The notes under the pieces are model-generated. The model had not been told where the DNA came from. It ran no database searches and saw only the letters and a program-made list of their open reading frames with translations. This document shows positions 35,387-44,502 of a stretch of DNA of 64,000 nucleotides, piece by piece; positions within the stretch are counted from its first letter, which is position 1, and each line of letters starts with the position of its first letter. The DNA is from Nitrososphaera sp. (GTDB taxonomy: Archaea > Thermoproteota > Nitrososphaeria > Nitrososphaerales > Nitrososphaeraceae), in NCBI GenBank assembly GCA_029263715.1, contig JAJUFP010000005.1:62001-126000 (forward strand), read 5' to 3'. A program made the position numbers and the translations under genes.

Positions 35387-36630
35387 AGTTGCATGCCTCC
35401 CATCTTTTGGGCAACCTGCACGGAAACCATTTCCATGACTCGCCTGACAGGTATTTGGATCCTCGCCGCTATTATTTTGATATCCTCAAACTCGGGTTTG
35501 AAGCTGATGACCTGGTCCTGTGAGTTTCTGGCCACCTTGACGTGCACGTTAAAATTGTTGCCAGCGATGCTGACTGGCACCGTTACCACAGCCCGTGGAA
35601 GCACAAACCGCTCTACATTTTGCACCCTGACTCCAAGCGTGCCAGACTCTGTAAACAGGATCTCTAGTATGTTGTTAAGCGAAGCATTATCTGACACGAC
35701 CCTGACTAGGTACGTGGGGCGATTCTTTTTGGTGATTCCGGGGATCACGGTTACGTCCTTTACCCCGGCATCTGCAAGCCTCTCGATCAGGCTGCCCATG
35801 ACCTCACCGGAAACGTCGTCGACGTTCGTTTCGACAAGGCAGACCGTGTCCTTTTCTGCTTCAGTAGCAGATTTTCCTATCAAAAGTCTCGTGACGTTGG
35901 CAAAGTTCTTGAATTCCTTTTGCCCGGCTCCGTAGCCTATTTTCTCTGGCATTATGGCAGGGTAGTAGTTAACACTGCCGGCAGCAAGGTTGGTAAGCAT
36001 TGCCGCGCCTGTCGGAGTGGTAAGCTCATCATTGGCCTGTCCGCCGGCCAAGATGAATTTCTTGCCTTTTAAAATGTGAAGGACGGCGTCTGCAGGATTT
36101 GGAACCGTTCCATGGGAAAAGGTTGTTGTTCCACCGCCCACAGCTACTGAAGTGGAAAACACCTTGGCATCAAACAATCCTAGCTCCTGCAGGCCGGTTG
36201 CGCACCCCACCAAATCAGCCAGCGTGTCTATGCTGGACGCCTCGTGCAGATGAACATGATCAAAGTCCTCGCCGTGGATTTCAGCTTCAGCAGATATTAT
36301 GGATTTCAACGATTCAAGCGCAAAGGTTTTGGCTTTCTGCCCAAGGTCAAGGGAATCGCAACATCTAGCAAGGGCGCGAACCATCTCGGCACCCTTCCGT
36401 TCGTGCACCCGGTCCATGCACGTCATCTGAAGCCGGGTTGCGCTAAAGCTGTGGATTACCACCTTTTCAAAGGCTGCCTTGCTTATCTTGCTTTGCGGCA
36501 GAAAATTCTCACAGGCAAAGATCGCGTCTGTCACCTTCTTTTTGTCTGCGCCAGCATCCACCAGGCTGGACAGTAGCATGTCACCAGATATTCCAGCTAC
36601 CTGGCAGTCAATCACTGCGATCTTTGCCAT
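35383..36630 (-). CDS. larC: Nickel insertase LarC for nickel-pincer nucleotide cofactor
   Basis: A 415-residue CTP-dependent cyclometallase that inserts nickel into the pincer nucleotide. The N-terminal DCQVAGISGDMLLSSLVDAG, the metal-binding HLHEASSIDTLADLVG, TPTGAAMLTNLA and ETNVDDVSGEVMG are conserved LarC signatures. In Lactobacillus the protein needs a programmed frameshift (larC1/larC2); here a single continuous frame encodes it. The ATG start lies 36 bases after the His-rich membrane-anchored gene. It is co-transcribed with larE and a cysteine desulfurase. Confidence 0.92.
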   Translation of the reverse strand: MAKIAVIDCQVAGISGDMLLSSLVDAGADKKKVTDAIFACENFLPQSKISKAAFEKVVIHSFSATRLQMTCMDRVHERKGAEMVRALARCCDSLDLGQKAKTFALESLKSIISAEAEIHGEDFDHVHLHEASSIDTLADLVGCATGLQELGLFDAKVFSTSVAVGGGTTTFSHGTVPNPADAVLHILKGKKFILAGGQANDELTTPTGAAMLTNLAAGSVNYYPAIMPEKIGYGAGQKEFKNFANVTRLLIGKSATEAEKDTVCLVETNVDDVSGEVMGSLIERLADAGVKDVTVIPGITKKNRPTYLVRVVSDNASLNNILEILFTESGTLGVRVQNVERFVLPRAVVTVPVSIAGNNFNVHVKVARNSQDQVISFKPEFEDIKIIAARIQIPVRRVMEMVSVQVAQKMGGMQL

Positions 36631-36666
36631 GAATGAGAAAATATCAGCTGGCCGTTTATATCACGT

Positions 36667-37218
36667 TTACTTCCTGACAGGGGTATTCTGCAATGCGGCT
36701 AACTCTTGCTGTATTTGCTCGCTGCTTTCATTGCCGTAAAGCACAAGCAGATGATCGTTGTCGTTTACCACGTAATCGGTTATCGAATCAACCTGCTGAC
36801 CGTTCACATAAAACTTTAATGTCTTGTCGCCTTCGTTGCAGAACTTGGTACCGTCATCGCTGGTAAAGCAGCCGTTGCTGATATCCATCTTTACTGATTT
36901 CAGAAACTCTCCGAAGGGAACCGCCGTGGCGTGCCTGTGCAGCGTTGTTCCATCCATGTTTTCAACGTGTATGAAGTTGGACTTTACCTGATACTTTTGT
37001 TGCGAAAAGTCGATTGCCTGTCCGTTCAGCTTAATGGCAAAGACAGCGTGTACATGCGCCGAGCCGACCGGCCCGTAGGGGTTAACCTGCTGGTACGAGA
37101 GTGACGCGGCAACGGCGGCTATTACAACTGCGATCCCAACCGGGATGGCAATCATCATTGTCTTTTTCTTTTTTCTGCGCTCTGCTGCAAAATAGCTGTC
37201 GTCCCTTTTCTTAGACAT
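36667..37218 (-). CDS. Membrane-anchored His-rich protein, possible metal binder
   Basis: A 183-residue protein. The first 20 residues are highly charged and basic (SKKRDDSYFAAERRKKKK), followed by one membrane helix (about 21-41). The outer domain has a histidine cluster: HVHA (54-57), HVEN and TTLHRHAT (about 92-99). A Cys pair is also present (NGCFTSDDGTKFCNEG). This type of small anchored domain is common in thaumarchaea, but I know no function. The histidines and its position at the head of larC-larE suggest metal handling; this is inference. The start is ATG. Confidence 0.65.
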   Translation of the reverse strand: MSKKRDDSYFAAERRKKKKTMMIAIPVGIAVVIAAVAASLSYQQVNPYGPVGSAHVHAVFAIKLNGQAIDFSQQKYQVKSNFIHVENMDGTTLHRHATAVPFGEFLKSVKMDISNGCFTSDDGTKFCNEGDKTLKFYVNGQQVDSITDYVVNDNDHLLVLYGNESSEQIQQELAALQNTPVRK

Positions 37219-37267
37219 CCAGTTGATTTCGTCCGGTGCTTAATTTAAAGATGATTCCGTTTGTAGG

Positions 37268-37277
37268 TTTATAAATA
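37268..37277 (+). promoter_or_regulatory. TATA box of mdh
   Basis: TTTATAAATA is centred 28 bases before the mdh ATG, giving a leaderless transcript. The 82-base gap is shared with the divergent His-rich protein/larC unit. Confidence 0.65.
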
Positions 37278-37300
37278 ATCCCGCGTGCTAGCATGTCCAA

Positions 37301-38215
37301 ATGACCATAACCATAATTGGATCTGGCAAAGTTGGCGCTTCTGCTGCACTCAATTGCGGTCTGAGGGAGCTTGACGATCTGCTTCTTCTGGACATAGTCC
37401 AGGGCCTTCCACAGGGCGAGGCCATGGACATCAACCACCAGCTTTCAGAGCGGGGTTCTGACTCCATAGCAAGGGGTTCAAACAACTACGAGGACATGCG
37501 CGGCTCTGACTACATTGTTCTTGTGGCCGGCGTCGGAAGAAAGCCGGGCATGACTAGAATGGATCTTTTGAAGACCAACGCAGGAATAGTCAAGGACGTT
37601 GCTTCAAAGATAGCCACGTACGCCAAGGATGCCACGATAATTGTTGTCACCAATCCGCTGGATCCGATGACATACCTTACACTGAAAACCATGGGCACCA
37701 AGAAGAACAAGGTCATGGGAATGGGTGGCATGCTTGATCTTTCCAGGTTCAAGAGCTTCATTCAGGAGGCAACCGGCGTCTCTCGCGATTCCATTCAGGC
37801 CATGGTGATAAGCGAGCATGGCGAGAATATGCTTCCCCTTACCAGATACTCTTCGGTTGGTGGCATTCCGCTGCATGACTTTATCTCCAAGGAAAAGTCT
37901 GCCGAGATCTTTGAGAAAACAAGAAAGGTTGCTGCCGAGGTAATCGCGCTCAAGGGTGCGACTGTGTATGCGCCGGGCAACGCCGTGGCCACCATGATCG
38001 AATCTATGGTCAAGGACAAAAAGACGGTGATCCCAGTCTCTGCCTACCTGGAAGGAGAGTACGGCGTGTCGGATATCTGCATCGGTGTTCCAGCCGTTAT
38101 AGGTGCCGGCGGCGTAGAGAAGGTAATAGAGCTCAAGCTTGACAGCTTTGAGCAGGACGTCTTCAACAAGGGAGTCGCAAGCGTACAAGAGGCCATCAAG
38201 GCCCTCCCGGTCTAG
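37301..38215 (+). CDS. mdh: Malate dehydrogenase (lactate/malate dehydrogenase family)
   Basis: A 304-residue NAD(P)-dependent enzyme interconverting malate and oxaloacetate. The Rossmann loop [10 protein letters not shown] (5-14), [14 protein letters not shown], the active-site Arg region ([11 protein letters not shown]) and the catalytic His in [11 protein letters not shown] are visible. Arg at the substrate-specificity position (GVGRKPG) favours malate over lactate. The start is ATG. It sits between the two halves of the lar gene set and may serve the TCA or 3HP/4HB cycles. Confidence 0.92.
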   Translation: MTITIIGSGKVGASAALNCGLRELDDLLLLDIVQGLPQGEAMDINHQLSERGSDSIARGSNNYEDMRGSDYIVLVAGVGRKPGMTRMDLLKTNAGIVKDVASKIATYAKDATIIVVTNPLDPMTYLTLKTMGTKKNKVMGMGGMLDLSRFKSFIQEATGVSRDSIQAMVISEHGENMLPLTRYSSVGGIPLHDFISKEKSAEIFEKTRKVAAEVIALKGATVYAPGNAVATMIESMVKDKKTVIPVSAYLEGEYGVSDICIGVPAVIGAGGVEKVIELKLDSFEQDVFNKGVASVQEAIKALPV

Positions 38216-38256
38216 ACCAAACCTTTTATCCTCTTTTCTTTAATGATTTTTAAACG

Positions 38257-39033
38257 ATGGATCTTCGTACTATCCTTGACAAGTTTGCACGCGGCGCCCT
38301 CACTATTGAGGAGGTGGAAAAAGAGATCTCTATCCACGCTGTCGAGCATGTCGAGGATATAGCCAAGCTGGATGTGGGCAGGGAGAGGAGGAAAGGCCTG
38401 CCAGAGATAATCTATGCAGAGCACAAGGAGTACAAGGACATCCACAACATAGCTATGGCAGCCGTCAAAAGAAACGGCCAAGCCGTGGTGAGCAGGATAA
38501 AAAAGCGCGACCTCCCAAGAATCGTCAAGAACCTAGAAAAGAACGGCTTTGATGTGGAGGTCGGCAAGAACAGCACAACAATACTTGTATCAAACGGACC
38601 GGCCAGAAATAGAAAGGCCGGCAAGATAGGCATAGTGGCCGCTGGAACCTCGGACATTGGCGTTGCAGAGGAAGCCAGACTGGTCGCACAGGCTATGGGC
38701 TGCCAGGTCATCACCAGCTATGACATTGGAGTTGCAGGCATGCACAGGATATTTCCGGCATTAAAGCAACTGATGTCAGAAAAAGTAGGCGCGATAGTGG
38801 TAGTTGCAGGCATGGAAGGCGCGCTGGCCTCGGTTGTCACGTCCATGGTCAACGTCCCGGTCATAGGCGTTCCAACCTCGGTGGGCTACGGCTTTGGCTC
38901 CAACGGCGTTGCGGCCCTTGCTTCAATGCTGCAGAGCTGCACTCTTGGCCTTGCTGTGGTCAATATCGACAACGGCGTGGGTGCCGGAGCGTTTGCCGCG
39001 TCCATTGCAAAAAGGGCGCAGAGAGGCAAGTAA
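38257..39033 (+). CDS. larB: Nickel-pincer cofactor biosynthesis carboxylase LarB
   Basis: A 258-residue protein whose C-terminal half resembles PurE (AIR carboxylase): GIVAAGTSDIGVAEEA, DIGVAGMHRI and VVAGMEGALASVV. The N-terminal half has the LarB-type LDVGRERRKGLPEIIYAEHK. LarB carboxylates and hydrolyses nicotinic acid adenine dinucleotide to give the dicarboxylate substrate of LarE. The start is ATG, 41 bases after mdh. With larE and larC 3 kb away, the whole cofactor pathway is encoded here. Confidence 0.9.
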   Translation: MDLRTILDKFARGALTIEEVEKEISIHAVEHVEDIAKLDVGRERRKGLPEIIYAEHKEYKDIHNIAMAAVKRNGQAVVSRIKKRDLPRIVKNLEKNGFDVEVGKNSTTILVSNGPARNRKAGKIGIVAAGTSDIGVAEEARLVAQAMGCQVITSYDIGVAGMHRIFPALKQLMSEKVGAIVVVAGMEGALASVVTSMVNVPVIGVPTSVGYGFGSNGVAALASMLQSCTLGLAVVNIDNGVGAGAFAASIAKRAQRGK

Positions 39034-39104
39034 GGGCCCTGTCAACGTTTATAAGGGCTTTTCATTTTTTGCACTCCAATCGTTAATGGAATCAATGGTG
39101 ATAT

Positions 39105-39779
39105 TTGTTGACTTTTGTTCGTACTCTAAAGAGAATTAGATCAGACAAGACCAATTATCGTAGAAGGGCTGCCGTCCTCATTGGCAGGCACTCATTTGTG
39201 ACCATCAAGGTTACTGACCAGAATATTTCCGCCCAGCTGCTCAAGCCAACTCCCACCGGCGATGTTGTCATCGCCTCTGCCCACAGCAGGGAGCTTGTCA
39301 AGCATGGATGGAAGGGTGCGCTCAACAATCTGCCGGCCTGCTATCTAACAGGCCTTCTTCTTGGCAAGAAGGTTCTTGAAAAAGGCACGCCCAAGGCCGT
39401 GATTTACCTGGGCATGTACAAGTTCACCAGTAGAGTAGCCGCATGCATCAGAGGTCTTGTTGATGCAGGTGTCAACATACCGGTTTCTGAAGAATCCCTT
39501 CCAGAAGACGACAGGATAACCGGCAAGCACATTGCCAATTATGCCGCCGCCCTCAAGGAGGATCAGGAGAAATACAATTCAAGATTCTCTGCGCTTCTGA
39601 AGAGCGGCCTGAAGCCAGAAGACTACCCGTCACACTTTGAAGAGATAGCTCAAAAGATATCCGGCAAGCCCTTTGCAAAGAAGGCGCCCAAGGAAAAGGA
39701 AAAAGATAAAGGTGCAAAAGAAAAGGCACCAAAGAAGGAATCAAAGGAAAAGAGTGAGAAAGGAGGCAAGAAGAAATGA
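39105..39779 (+). CDS. rpl18: 50S ribosomal protein uL18
   Basis: An archaeal L18 that carries 5S rRNA. RIRSDKTNYRRRAAVLIGRHSF and ASAHSRELVKHGWKG are family signatures. The C-terminal 45 residues are an unusually Lys/Glu-rich tail (PKEKEKDKGAKEK...). The start is TTG, either of two adjacent ones. It overlaps rps5 by 4 bases. It opens the visible part of the spc-operon tail. Confidence 0.9.
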   Translation: MLTFVRTLKRIRSDKTNYRRRAAVLIGRHSFVTIKVTDQNISAQLLKPTPTGDVVIASAHSRELVKHGWKGALNNLPACYLTGLLLGKKVLEKGTPKAVIYLGMYKFTSRVAACIRGLVDAGVNIPVSEESLPEDDRITGKHIANYAAALKEDQEKYNSRFSALLKSGLKPEDYPSHFEEIAQKISGKPFAKKAPKEKEKDKGAKEKAPKKESKEKSEKGGKKK

Positions 39780-40384
39780 GTACAGGTCAGCAACAGGTAG
39801 AATGGAAGCCGCGTACCACGCTTGGTCAGATGGTCCTAAGCGGCAAGATCAACTCGATAGAGCAGATATACGAAAACGGCCTTAGAATACAAGAGTCAGA
39901 AATAGTAAAGCACCTGCTCCCGGATATCAAGAGCCAGGTCGTCCACGTCGGCATTGTGCAAAAGCAGACCGACGCCGGAGAGATGACCCGGTTTAACGCC
40001 GTGGTGGCCGTCGGAAACGAGGCCGGCTGGTTTGGCATAGGAAAGGGCAAGGCATCCCAGATGCGTCTTGCAATTGACAAGGCCACCAATGCTGCTTACC
40101 TTAACGTTATCCCGGTAAAGCTGGGCTGTGGCAGCTGGGAGTGCAGATGCAGTCAGCACCACTCCGTGCCCTTCAAAGTCAGTGGAAAGGGCGGCAGCGT
40201 TACCATCGAGATCCTGCCAGGTCCAAGGGGTTTGGGACTGGTAGCCGGAGAAAACATCAGAAGCCTGCTCAAGCTGGCAGGCCTAAAGGACGCGTGGACA
40301 AAGACTTTTGGCTCCACCAATACCATGTCGTCTACCACCAAGGCGATCTTTAACGCGCTGCGGAGCACGTACAGCGTAGGTTGA
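39776..40384 (+). CDS. rps5: 30S ribosomal protein uS5
   Basis: A 202-residue archaeal S5 with the double-stranded RNA-binding N-terminal domain (FNAVVAVGNEAGWFGIGKGKASQ) and the C-terminal fold (GLVAGENIRSLLKLAGLKD). It contains the CGSWECRC segment seen in archaeal/eukaryal S5. ATG overlaps the rpl18 stop by 4 bases. Confidence 0.95.
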   Translation: MSTGQQQVEWKPRTTLGQMVLSGKINSIEQIYENGLRIQESEIVKHLLPDIKSQVVHVGIVQKQTDAGEMTRFNAVVAVGNEAGWFGIGKGKASQMRLAIDKATNAAYLNVIPVKLGCGSWECRCSQHHSVPFKVSGKGGSVTIEILPGPRGLGLVAGENIRSLLKLAGLKDAWTKTFGSTNTMSSTTKAIFNALRSTYSVG

Positions 40385-40848
40385 TGGTTATGGCATATCT
40401 TGTAGTCAGAATAAAAGGGACAGTCAACATTCCCCAGTGGGCCAAGACCACACTGGACAACCTGAACCTTGACAAGCGGTTCCGCGCAACAATAGTTCCG
40501 GAGACTCCAGAGAATCTTGGAATGCTAAGAAAGGTCAAAGAAGTAGTGGCCTGGACCAAGGCAGACGCGGCTGTTGTAAAGGAGCTGCTTGAAAAGAGAG
40601 GCAGGAAGGCAGGTTACAAGCCCCTGACAAAGGAAGATCTCCCCAAAGAATATGCAAGCGTCGAAGACTTGGCGACAGCTATAGCAGACAACAAAGTTGC
40701 TTTATCAAAACTGGAAAGCATCAAACCATGGTTTGCCCTCAGCCCGCCAAAGGGTGGCTTCAAGAGGAGAACAAAGACACAGTACTCGCAGGAAGGAGTG
40801 CTCGGCGACGACAAAGAGCTAGCCGAGATCGTGAAAAGGATGCTCTAG
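40384..40848 (+). CDS. rpl30: 50S ribosomal protein uL30
   Basis: A 154-residue archaeal/eukaryal-type L30 (L7-like) with YLVVRIKGTVNIPQWAKTTL at the start. The first ATG overlaps the rps5 stop by 1 base (TGATG); a second ATG two codons later (MAYLVV) may be the native start. A typical LSPPKGGFKRRTK-like stretch lies at about 119-131. Confidence 0.92.
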   Translation: MVMAYLVVRIKGTVNIPQWAKTTLDNLNLDKRFRATIVPETPENLGMLRKVKEVVAWTKADAAVVKELLEKRGRKAGYKPLTKEDLPKEYASVEDLATAIADNKVALSKLESIKPWFALSPPKGGFKRRTKTQYSQEGVLGDDKELAEIVKRML

Positions 40849-40906
40849 TAAGACTTAATTAAGGTGTCCGCAAACGTGAATCAATTCCAGCATAACAGTG
40901 AGAATT

Positions 40907-41344
40907 ATGGCGACCAGATTTAGGAAAAGTAGAAGGCAACGTGGAAGCAGGTACTGCGGCTGGGGTCAAGTAGGCCAGCACAGGCAGGCAGGCGGAAGAG
41001 GAGGTATTGGCGGTGCTGGAAAGCACAAGCACTTTTGGATAAGAACGGTAATAGAAGAACCCGATCACTTTGGCCACGATCCGTTTAATTCGTTTAACCG
41101 TAACGTCGTGAACAGGTGGCTCAATATAAGAGACCTCGACTCGGTCTTTGCCAAGCACGGAAAGGCCGATGAAAGCGGCAAGGTAGTTTTGGACCTCACC
41201 GCGTTGGGCTATGACAAACTACTTGGCGGTGGCAAGATCAGTGGCGCCTACACGATCAAAGTAGCCAAGATATCGGAAAACGCCAAGGCCAAGATCGCGG
41301 CCGCAGGTGGCGAGGTTATTTCAGATGAACACGACGTCCAATGA
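40907..41344 (+). CDS. rpl15: 50S ribosomal protein uL15
   Basis: A 145-residue archaeal L15 with the Arg/Gly-rich N-terminus (KSRRQRGSRYCGWGQVGQHRQ) that threads into 23S rRNA, followed by GIGGAGKHKHFWIRT. I chose ATG 40907; a GTG three codons earlier is possible. It overlaps the secY start by 20 bases. Confidence 0.93.
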   Translation: MATRFRKSRRQRGSRYCGWGQVGQHRQAGGRGGIGGAGKHKHFWIRTVIEEPDHFGHDPFNSFNRNVVNRWLNIRDLDSVFAKHGKADESGKVVLDLTALGYDKLLGGGKISGAYTIKVAKISENAKAKIAAAGGEVISDEHDVQ

Positions 41345-42755
41345 GAGCGGCCTAAGGCGCGTCATCAGAGCAGCTTCTGCGTACGTTCCTCAGGTTCCCA
41401 AGCCAAAGAAAAAGATCTCCCTAACGGAGAAGTTTGCGTGGACCGGCATCGCGCTTTTAGTCTACCTGATAATGGGTCAGATCCCATTATACGGTGTTAC
41501 AGACGACCCGAAATTCGACTTTCTTGCATTTGCCAGGGTCATCTTTGCAGCACAGCAAGGCACCCTCATGGAGCTTGGAATTGGCCCCATAGTCACGGCT
41601 GGCTTGCTTATGCAGCTGTTGAAGGGCTCGGATCTCATTCGTCTTGATTTCAAGAATCCAGATGACAGGTCGCTGTTTACGTCTGCCACCAAGATAGTAA
41701 CGATAATCGTCATAGTCGCTGAAGGTGCGCTTTACGGCGTGAGCGTTTACGGACCGCTAGTTGCAGGCCCGCAAATAATCCCCATAGTCATTGCGCAGCT
41801 TATAGGAGCAAGCGTCATAGTGATGCTCCTAGACGAGCTCGTTCAAAAGGGCTGGGGTGTTGGTTCCGGTCTAAGCCTTTTCATCATGGCAGGCATTGCC
41901 CAGACAATACTGTGGAGTGTGTTCAGCCCACTTCCCGCAGGCGATGGGCCCATAGGCATCTTGCCTTTTAGCATCCAGGCAACCATCGACGGCCACGGAG
42001 CCGACGCGTTCTTTAGATCAGGTCAGCTTCCAAGCCTGTTTGCACTCTCGCTGACCGTGGGAGTCATACTCATACTAGTATACATCGAGGGAATACACGT
42101 TGACATACCCATCGTTTCTACGAAATACAGGGGATTCACGGCAGTCTATCCCATCAAATTACTGTACACGTCAGTTATCCCAGTCATACTGGCTTCAGCC
42201 CTGTTGGCCAACGCGATCTTTATGGGGCAGATGCTCTGGGCCAACTACAACCCCAACAACCAGAACCCGGCTTTTAACTGGCTAGCTCAATTCGATCCTA
42301 GTCAATCCCAGACTCCAACAGGCGGCGTGCTGTATTACATAACATCGCCAAGAAGCCTTGAAACCGTGGCGGCAGACCCCGTAAGAGCTGTAGTATACGT
42401 GATATTCTTCACCGCAATAGTCACGGTCTTTTCCAGACTATGGGTCGAGCTTGGTGGTCTTTCTGCAAAGACAGCTGCAAGAAACCTGCTTGATGCAGAC
42501 GTCCAGGTTCCAGGTTTCAGAAGATCAGAAGGCTCCGTAGAATCCCTGCTCAATAGATACATACCTGCGCTCACCATCATCAGCGGTGTAATCATAGGCC
42601 TTTTGGCATCGCTATCCGATGTTCTGAACGTCTTTGGGTCGGGAACAGGCATTCTGCTCATGGTCAACATCATGGTAAGCTACTACCAGACACTGGTCAA
42701 AGAACAGGTTGACACGTACATGCCCAAACTGGCGGCTCTACTTGGCAGAAAATAA
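41325..42755 (+). CDS. secY: Protein translocase subunit SecY
   Basis: A 476-residue membrane protein with ten predicted helices, the channel for protein export. The plug-region text after helix 1 (LYGV...), the GVGSGLSLFIMAGI segment, and the basic cytoplasmic loop with DIPIVSTKYRGF are family hallmarks. I chose ATG 41325; a GTG 18 bases upstream is in frame. It overlaps both rpl15 (20 bases) and adkA (14 bases). Confidence 0.95.
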   Translation: MNTTSNESGLRRVIRAASAYVPQVPKPKKKISLTEKFAWTGIALLVYLIMGQIPLYGVTDDPKFDFLAFARVIFAAQQGTLMELGIGPIVTAGLLMQLLKGSDLIRLDFKNPDDRSLFTSATKIVTIIVIVAEGALYGVSVYGPLVAGPQIIPIVIAQLIGASVIVMLLDELVQKGWGVGSGLSLFIMAGIAQTILWSVFSPLPAGDGPIGILPFSIQATIDGHGADAFFRSGQLPSLFALSLTVGVILILVYIEGIHVDIPIVSTKYRGFTAVYPIKLLYTSVIPVILASALLANAIFMGQMLWANYNPNNQNPAFNWLAQFDPSQSQTPTGGVLYYITSPRSLETVAADPVRAVVYVIFFTAIVTVFSRLWVELGGLSAKTAARNLLDADVQVPGFRRSEGSVESLLNRYIPALTIISGVIIGLLASLSDVLNVFGSGTGILLMVNIMVSYYQTLVKEQVDTYMPKLAALLGRK

Positions 42756-43326
42756 ACGCGCCATCATAATTGGAATCCCCGGCGTGGGCAAGACTACGGT
42801 CATAACCCGTGCTGCAGAGTTGTTGGCCAGGAGCCGCAGGACAACAACGGTTGTTTTTGGAACCCTGATGTTTGAAGAGGCCAAAAAAACCGGCTTGCAG
42901 AACCGGGACGAGATGCGCAAGCTGCCAGTGGAGAAACAAAAACAATTGCAAGAGACGGCCGCAAGACGGATATCAGAAATGCACGACGACGTTGTCATCG
43001 TCGACACCCACCTCTTTATAAACACAAATGAGGGATACTACCCGGGTCTTCCCATGAGGCTTCTTACAATCATGAATCCCACCAACTTCATACTGGTTTC
43101 TGCAGACCCGCAGCAGATCGTCGAGCGCAGAAAGACCGATCAGACAAGGCAGCGCGACGTTCTGTCGGTTGAGGCAGTTCAGAAGGAACTGGATATTTCC
43201 CAGACAATGGTTGCAGCTTGTTCTGTGATCACCGGCGCCCCATTCTCCGTGGTTGTCAACGGAGACAACAAGGTTGATGAAGCGGCAGCCCAAGTAACAA
43301 GAATACTGACAGGGGAAGTAAAATGA
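42742..43326 (+). CDS. adkA: Archaeal adenylate kinase (AdkA)
   Basis: A 194-residue archaeal-type adenylate kinase that balances ATP, ADP and AMP. P-loop GIPGVGKTT (9-17), HDDVVIVDTHLFI and the Arg-rich lid-like ERRKTDQTRQRD segment are visible. The start is TTG within the last codons of secY; upstream in-frame sequence is secY text in another frame. It overlaps the DUF106 gene by 4 bases. Confidence 0.92.
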   Translation: MAENKRAIIIGIPGVGKTTVITRAAELLARSRRTTTVVFGTLMFEEAKKTGLQNRDEMRKLPVEKQKQLQETAARRISEMHDDVVIVDTHLFINTNEGYYPGLPMRLLTIMNPTNFILVSADPQQIVERRKTDQTRQRDVLSVEAVQKELDISQTMVAACSVITGAPFSVVVNGDNKVDEAAAQVTRILTGEVK

Positions 43327-43916
43327 TCGACTTTAACAGCATAATCCTGCAGTTCTTCAACCCGCAATACACAAGACACCCCATCTTCCCGGACCTCGTT
43401 TCTGCCACCATAGTGGCATTGGTAATCTCTGTGGGGATGAGCTTTGCCTTTGCGATGCTGAGGAAAAAGACCACAGATGTAGAGAGAACCAACAAGATAA
43501 TGAAGGAGACAAACGAATGGCGCAAGCAGTACACCGACGCCGTAAAGAAGGGCGATAAAGTCAGAATAGAGGAATTGAAGAAGAAGCAGGCCTACGTCAA
43601 CAAGATGGCCATGGAAGTTCAGCAGCAACAGATGAGGCCGATGTTCATTTACATGATACCATCATTTCTTATCTGGATATTTGTCTTCCCATCGATATTC
43701 GGTCAGGTGGTCTCCATCTCGCCAGTATTTATCCCGTGGATAATGTGCAGCGATGAAGACGTCCAGAATCACACCCAGCTGGATGAAAACGGCCAGCCCA
43801 AGGGAGCCTGCACTGTACCAGGCGAAGTGTACCTGTGGGGATGGTTCCTGCTTACATCATTTGCGTTTAGCGGCATAATCGCCAAGATAACAAAGACTGG
43901 CATGCCCAGCATGTAA
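43323..43916 (+). CDS. DUF106/EMC3-type Oxa1-superfamily membrane insertase
   Basis: A 197-residue membrane protein with three helices: one near 22-44 and two in the C-terminal half. A long charged helical hairpin (about 46-100: KTTDVERTNKIMKETNEWRK...) lies between. DUF106 proteins are archaeal relatives of Oxa1/YidC/EMC3 and help insert membrane proteins. Its location immediately after secY and adkA is the standard archaeal order. The loop between the last helices carries extra text with two cysteines (IMCSDEDVQN...GACT). Confidence 0.88.
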   Translation: MIDFNSIILQFFNPQYTRHPIFPDLVSATIVALVISVGMSFAFAMLRKKTTDVERTNKIMKETNEWRKQYTDAVKKGDKVRIEELKKKQAYVNKMAMEVQQQQMRPMFIYMIPSFLIWIFVFPSIFGQVVSISPVFIPWIMCSDEDVQNHTQLDENGQPKGACTVPGEVYLWGWFLLTSFAFSGIIAKITKTGMPSM

Positions 43917-43917
43917 A

Positions 43918-44502
43918 ATGGCCAAAAAACAGATCAGTATAGTTATTTCGGGATGGCCAGCAGTAGGCAAGACCACGATAGCCAGTAGCCTAGCTGAGGA
44001 GTTTGACCTGACCCTTTACAACGGAGGCGACATCCTAAAGATGCTTGCCTCAGAGAAAGGCTATGCCACTTCTACTTCAAGAAGTGACTGGTGGGACACC
44101 CCAGAAGCAAAGCTGTTCATGGAAGAGCGGAAAAAGGACCCAAGCTTTGACAGACTGGTGGACAAAAAGCTTGAAGAGATACTGAGAAAAGAGTCCGCGG
44201 TGATTACCAGCTACACCCTTCCCTGGCTGGTGGACGACAGCAGGATAATCAAGTTCTGGTTAAAAGGGTCTCAGGCCAACCGGGCAAAGAGGATGGCCAA
44301 CCGCGATAACATCAGCTTTGAAGAGGCCGAAAGAATAGTGAGGATGAGAGACGAGGAGAACAAAAAGATCTACTATAACCTGTATGGTTTTACATTCGGC
44401 GAAAACCTGTCGGTTTTTGACTATTCATTGAATACCGACTGTCTCAAGCTTGACGCCCTTATCGAAGTATCAAAGATGATTGTAAGGTACCACACAGGTT
44501 GA
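43918..44502 (+). CDS. cmk: Cytidylate kinase (archaeal type)
   Basis: A 194-residue AAA-like NMP kinase phosphorylating CMP and dCMP. P-loop ISGWPAVGKTTIA (9-21), YNGGDILKMLA and the Arg-containing lid RDNISFEEAERIVRMRDEENKK are present. The start is ATG, 1 base after the DUF106 stop. The tail overlaps cbf5 by 4 bases. Most archaea have eL34 and eL14 genes around it; neither is seen here. Confidence 0.92.
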   Translation: MAKKQISIVISGWPAVGKTTIASSLAEEFDLTLYNGGDILKMLASEKGYATSTSRSDWWDTPEAKLFMEERKKDPSFDRLVDKKLEEILRKESAVITSYTLPWLVDDSRIIKFWLKGSQANRAKRMANRDNISFEEAERIVRMRDEENKKIYYNLYGFTFGENLSVFDYSLNTDCLKLDALIEVSKMIVRYHTG

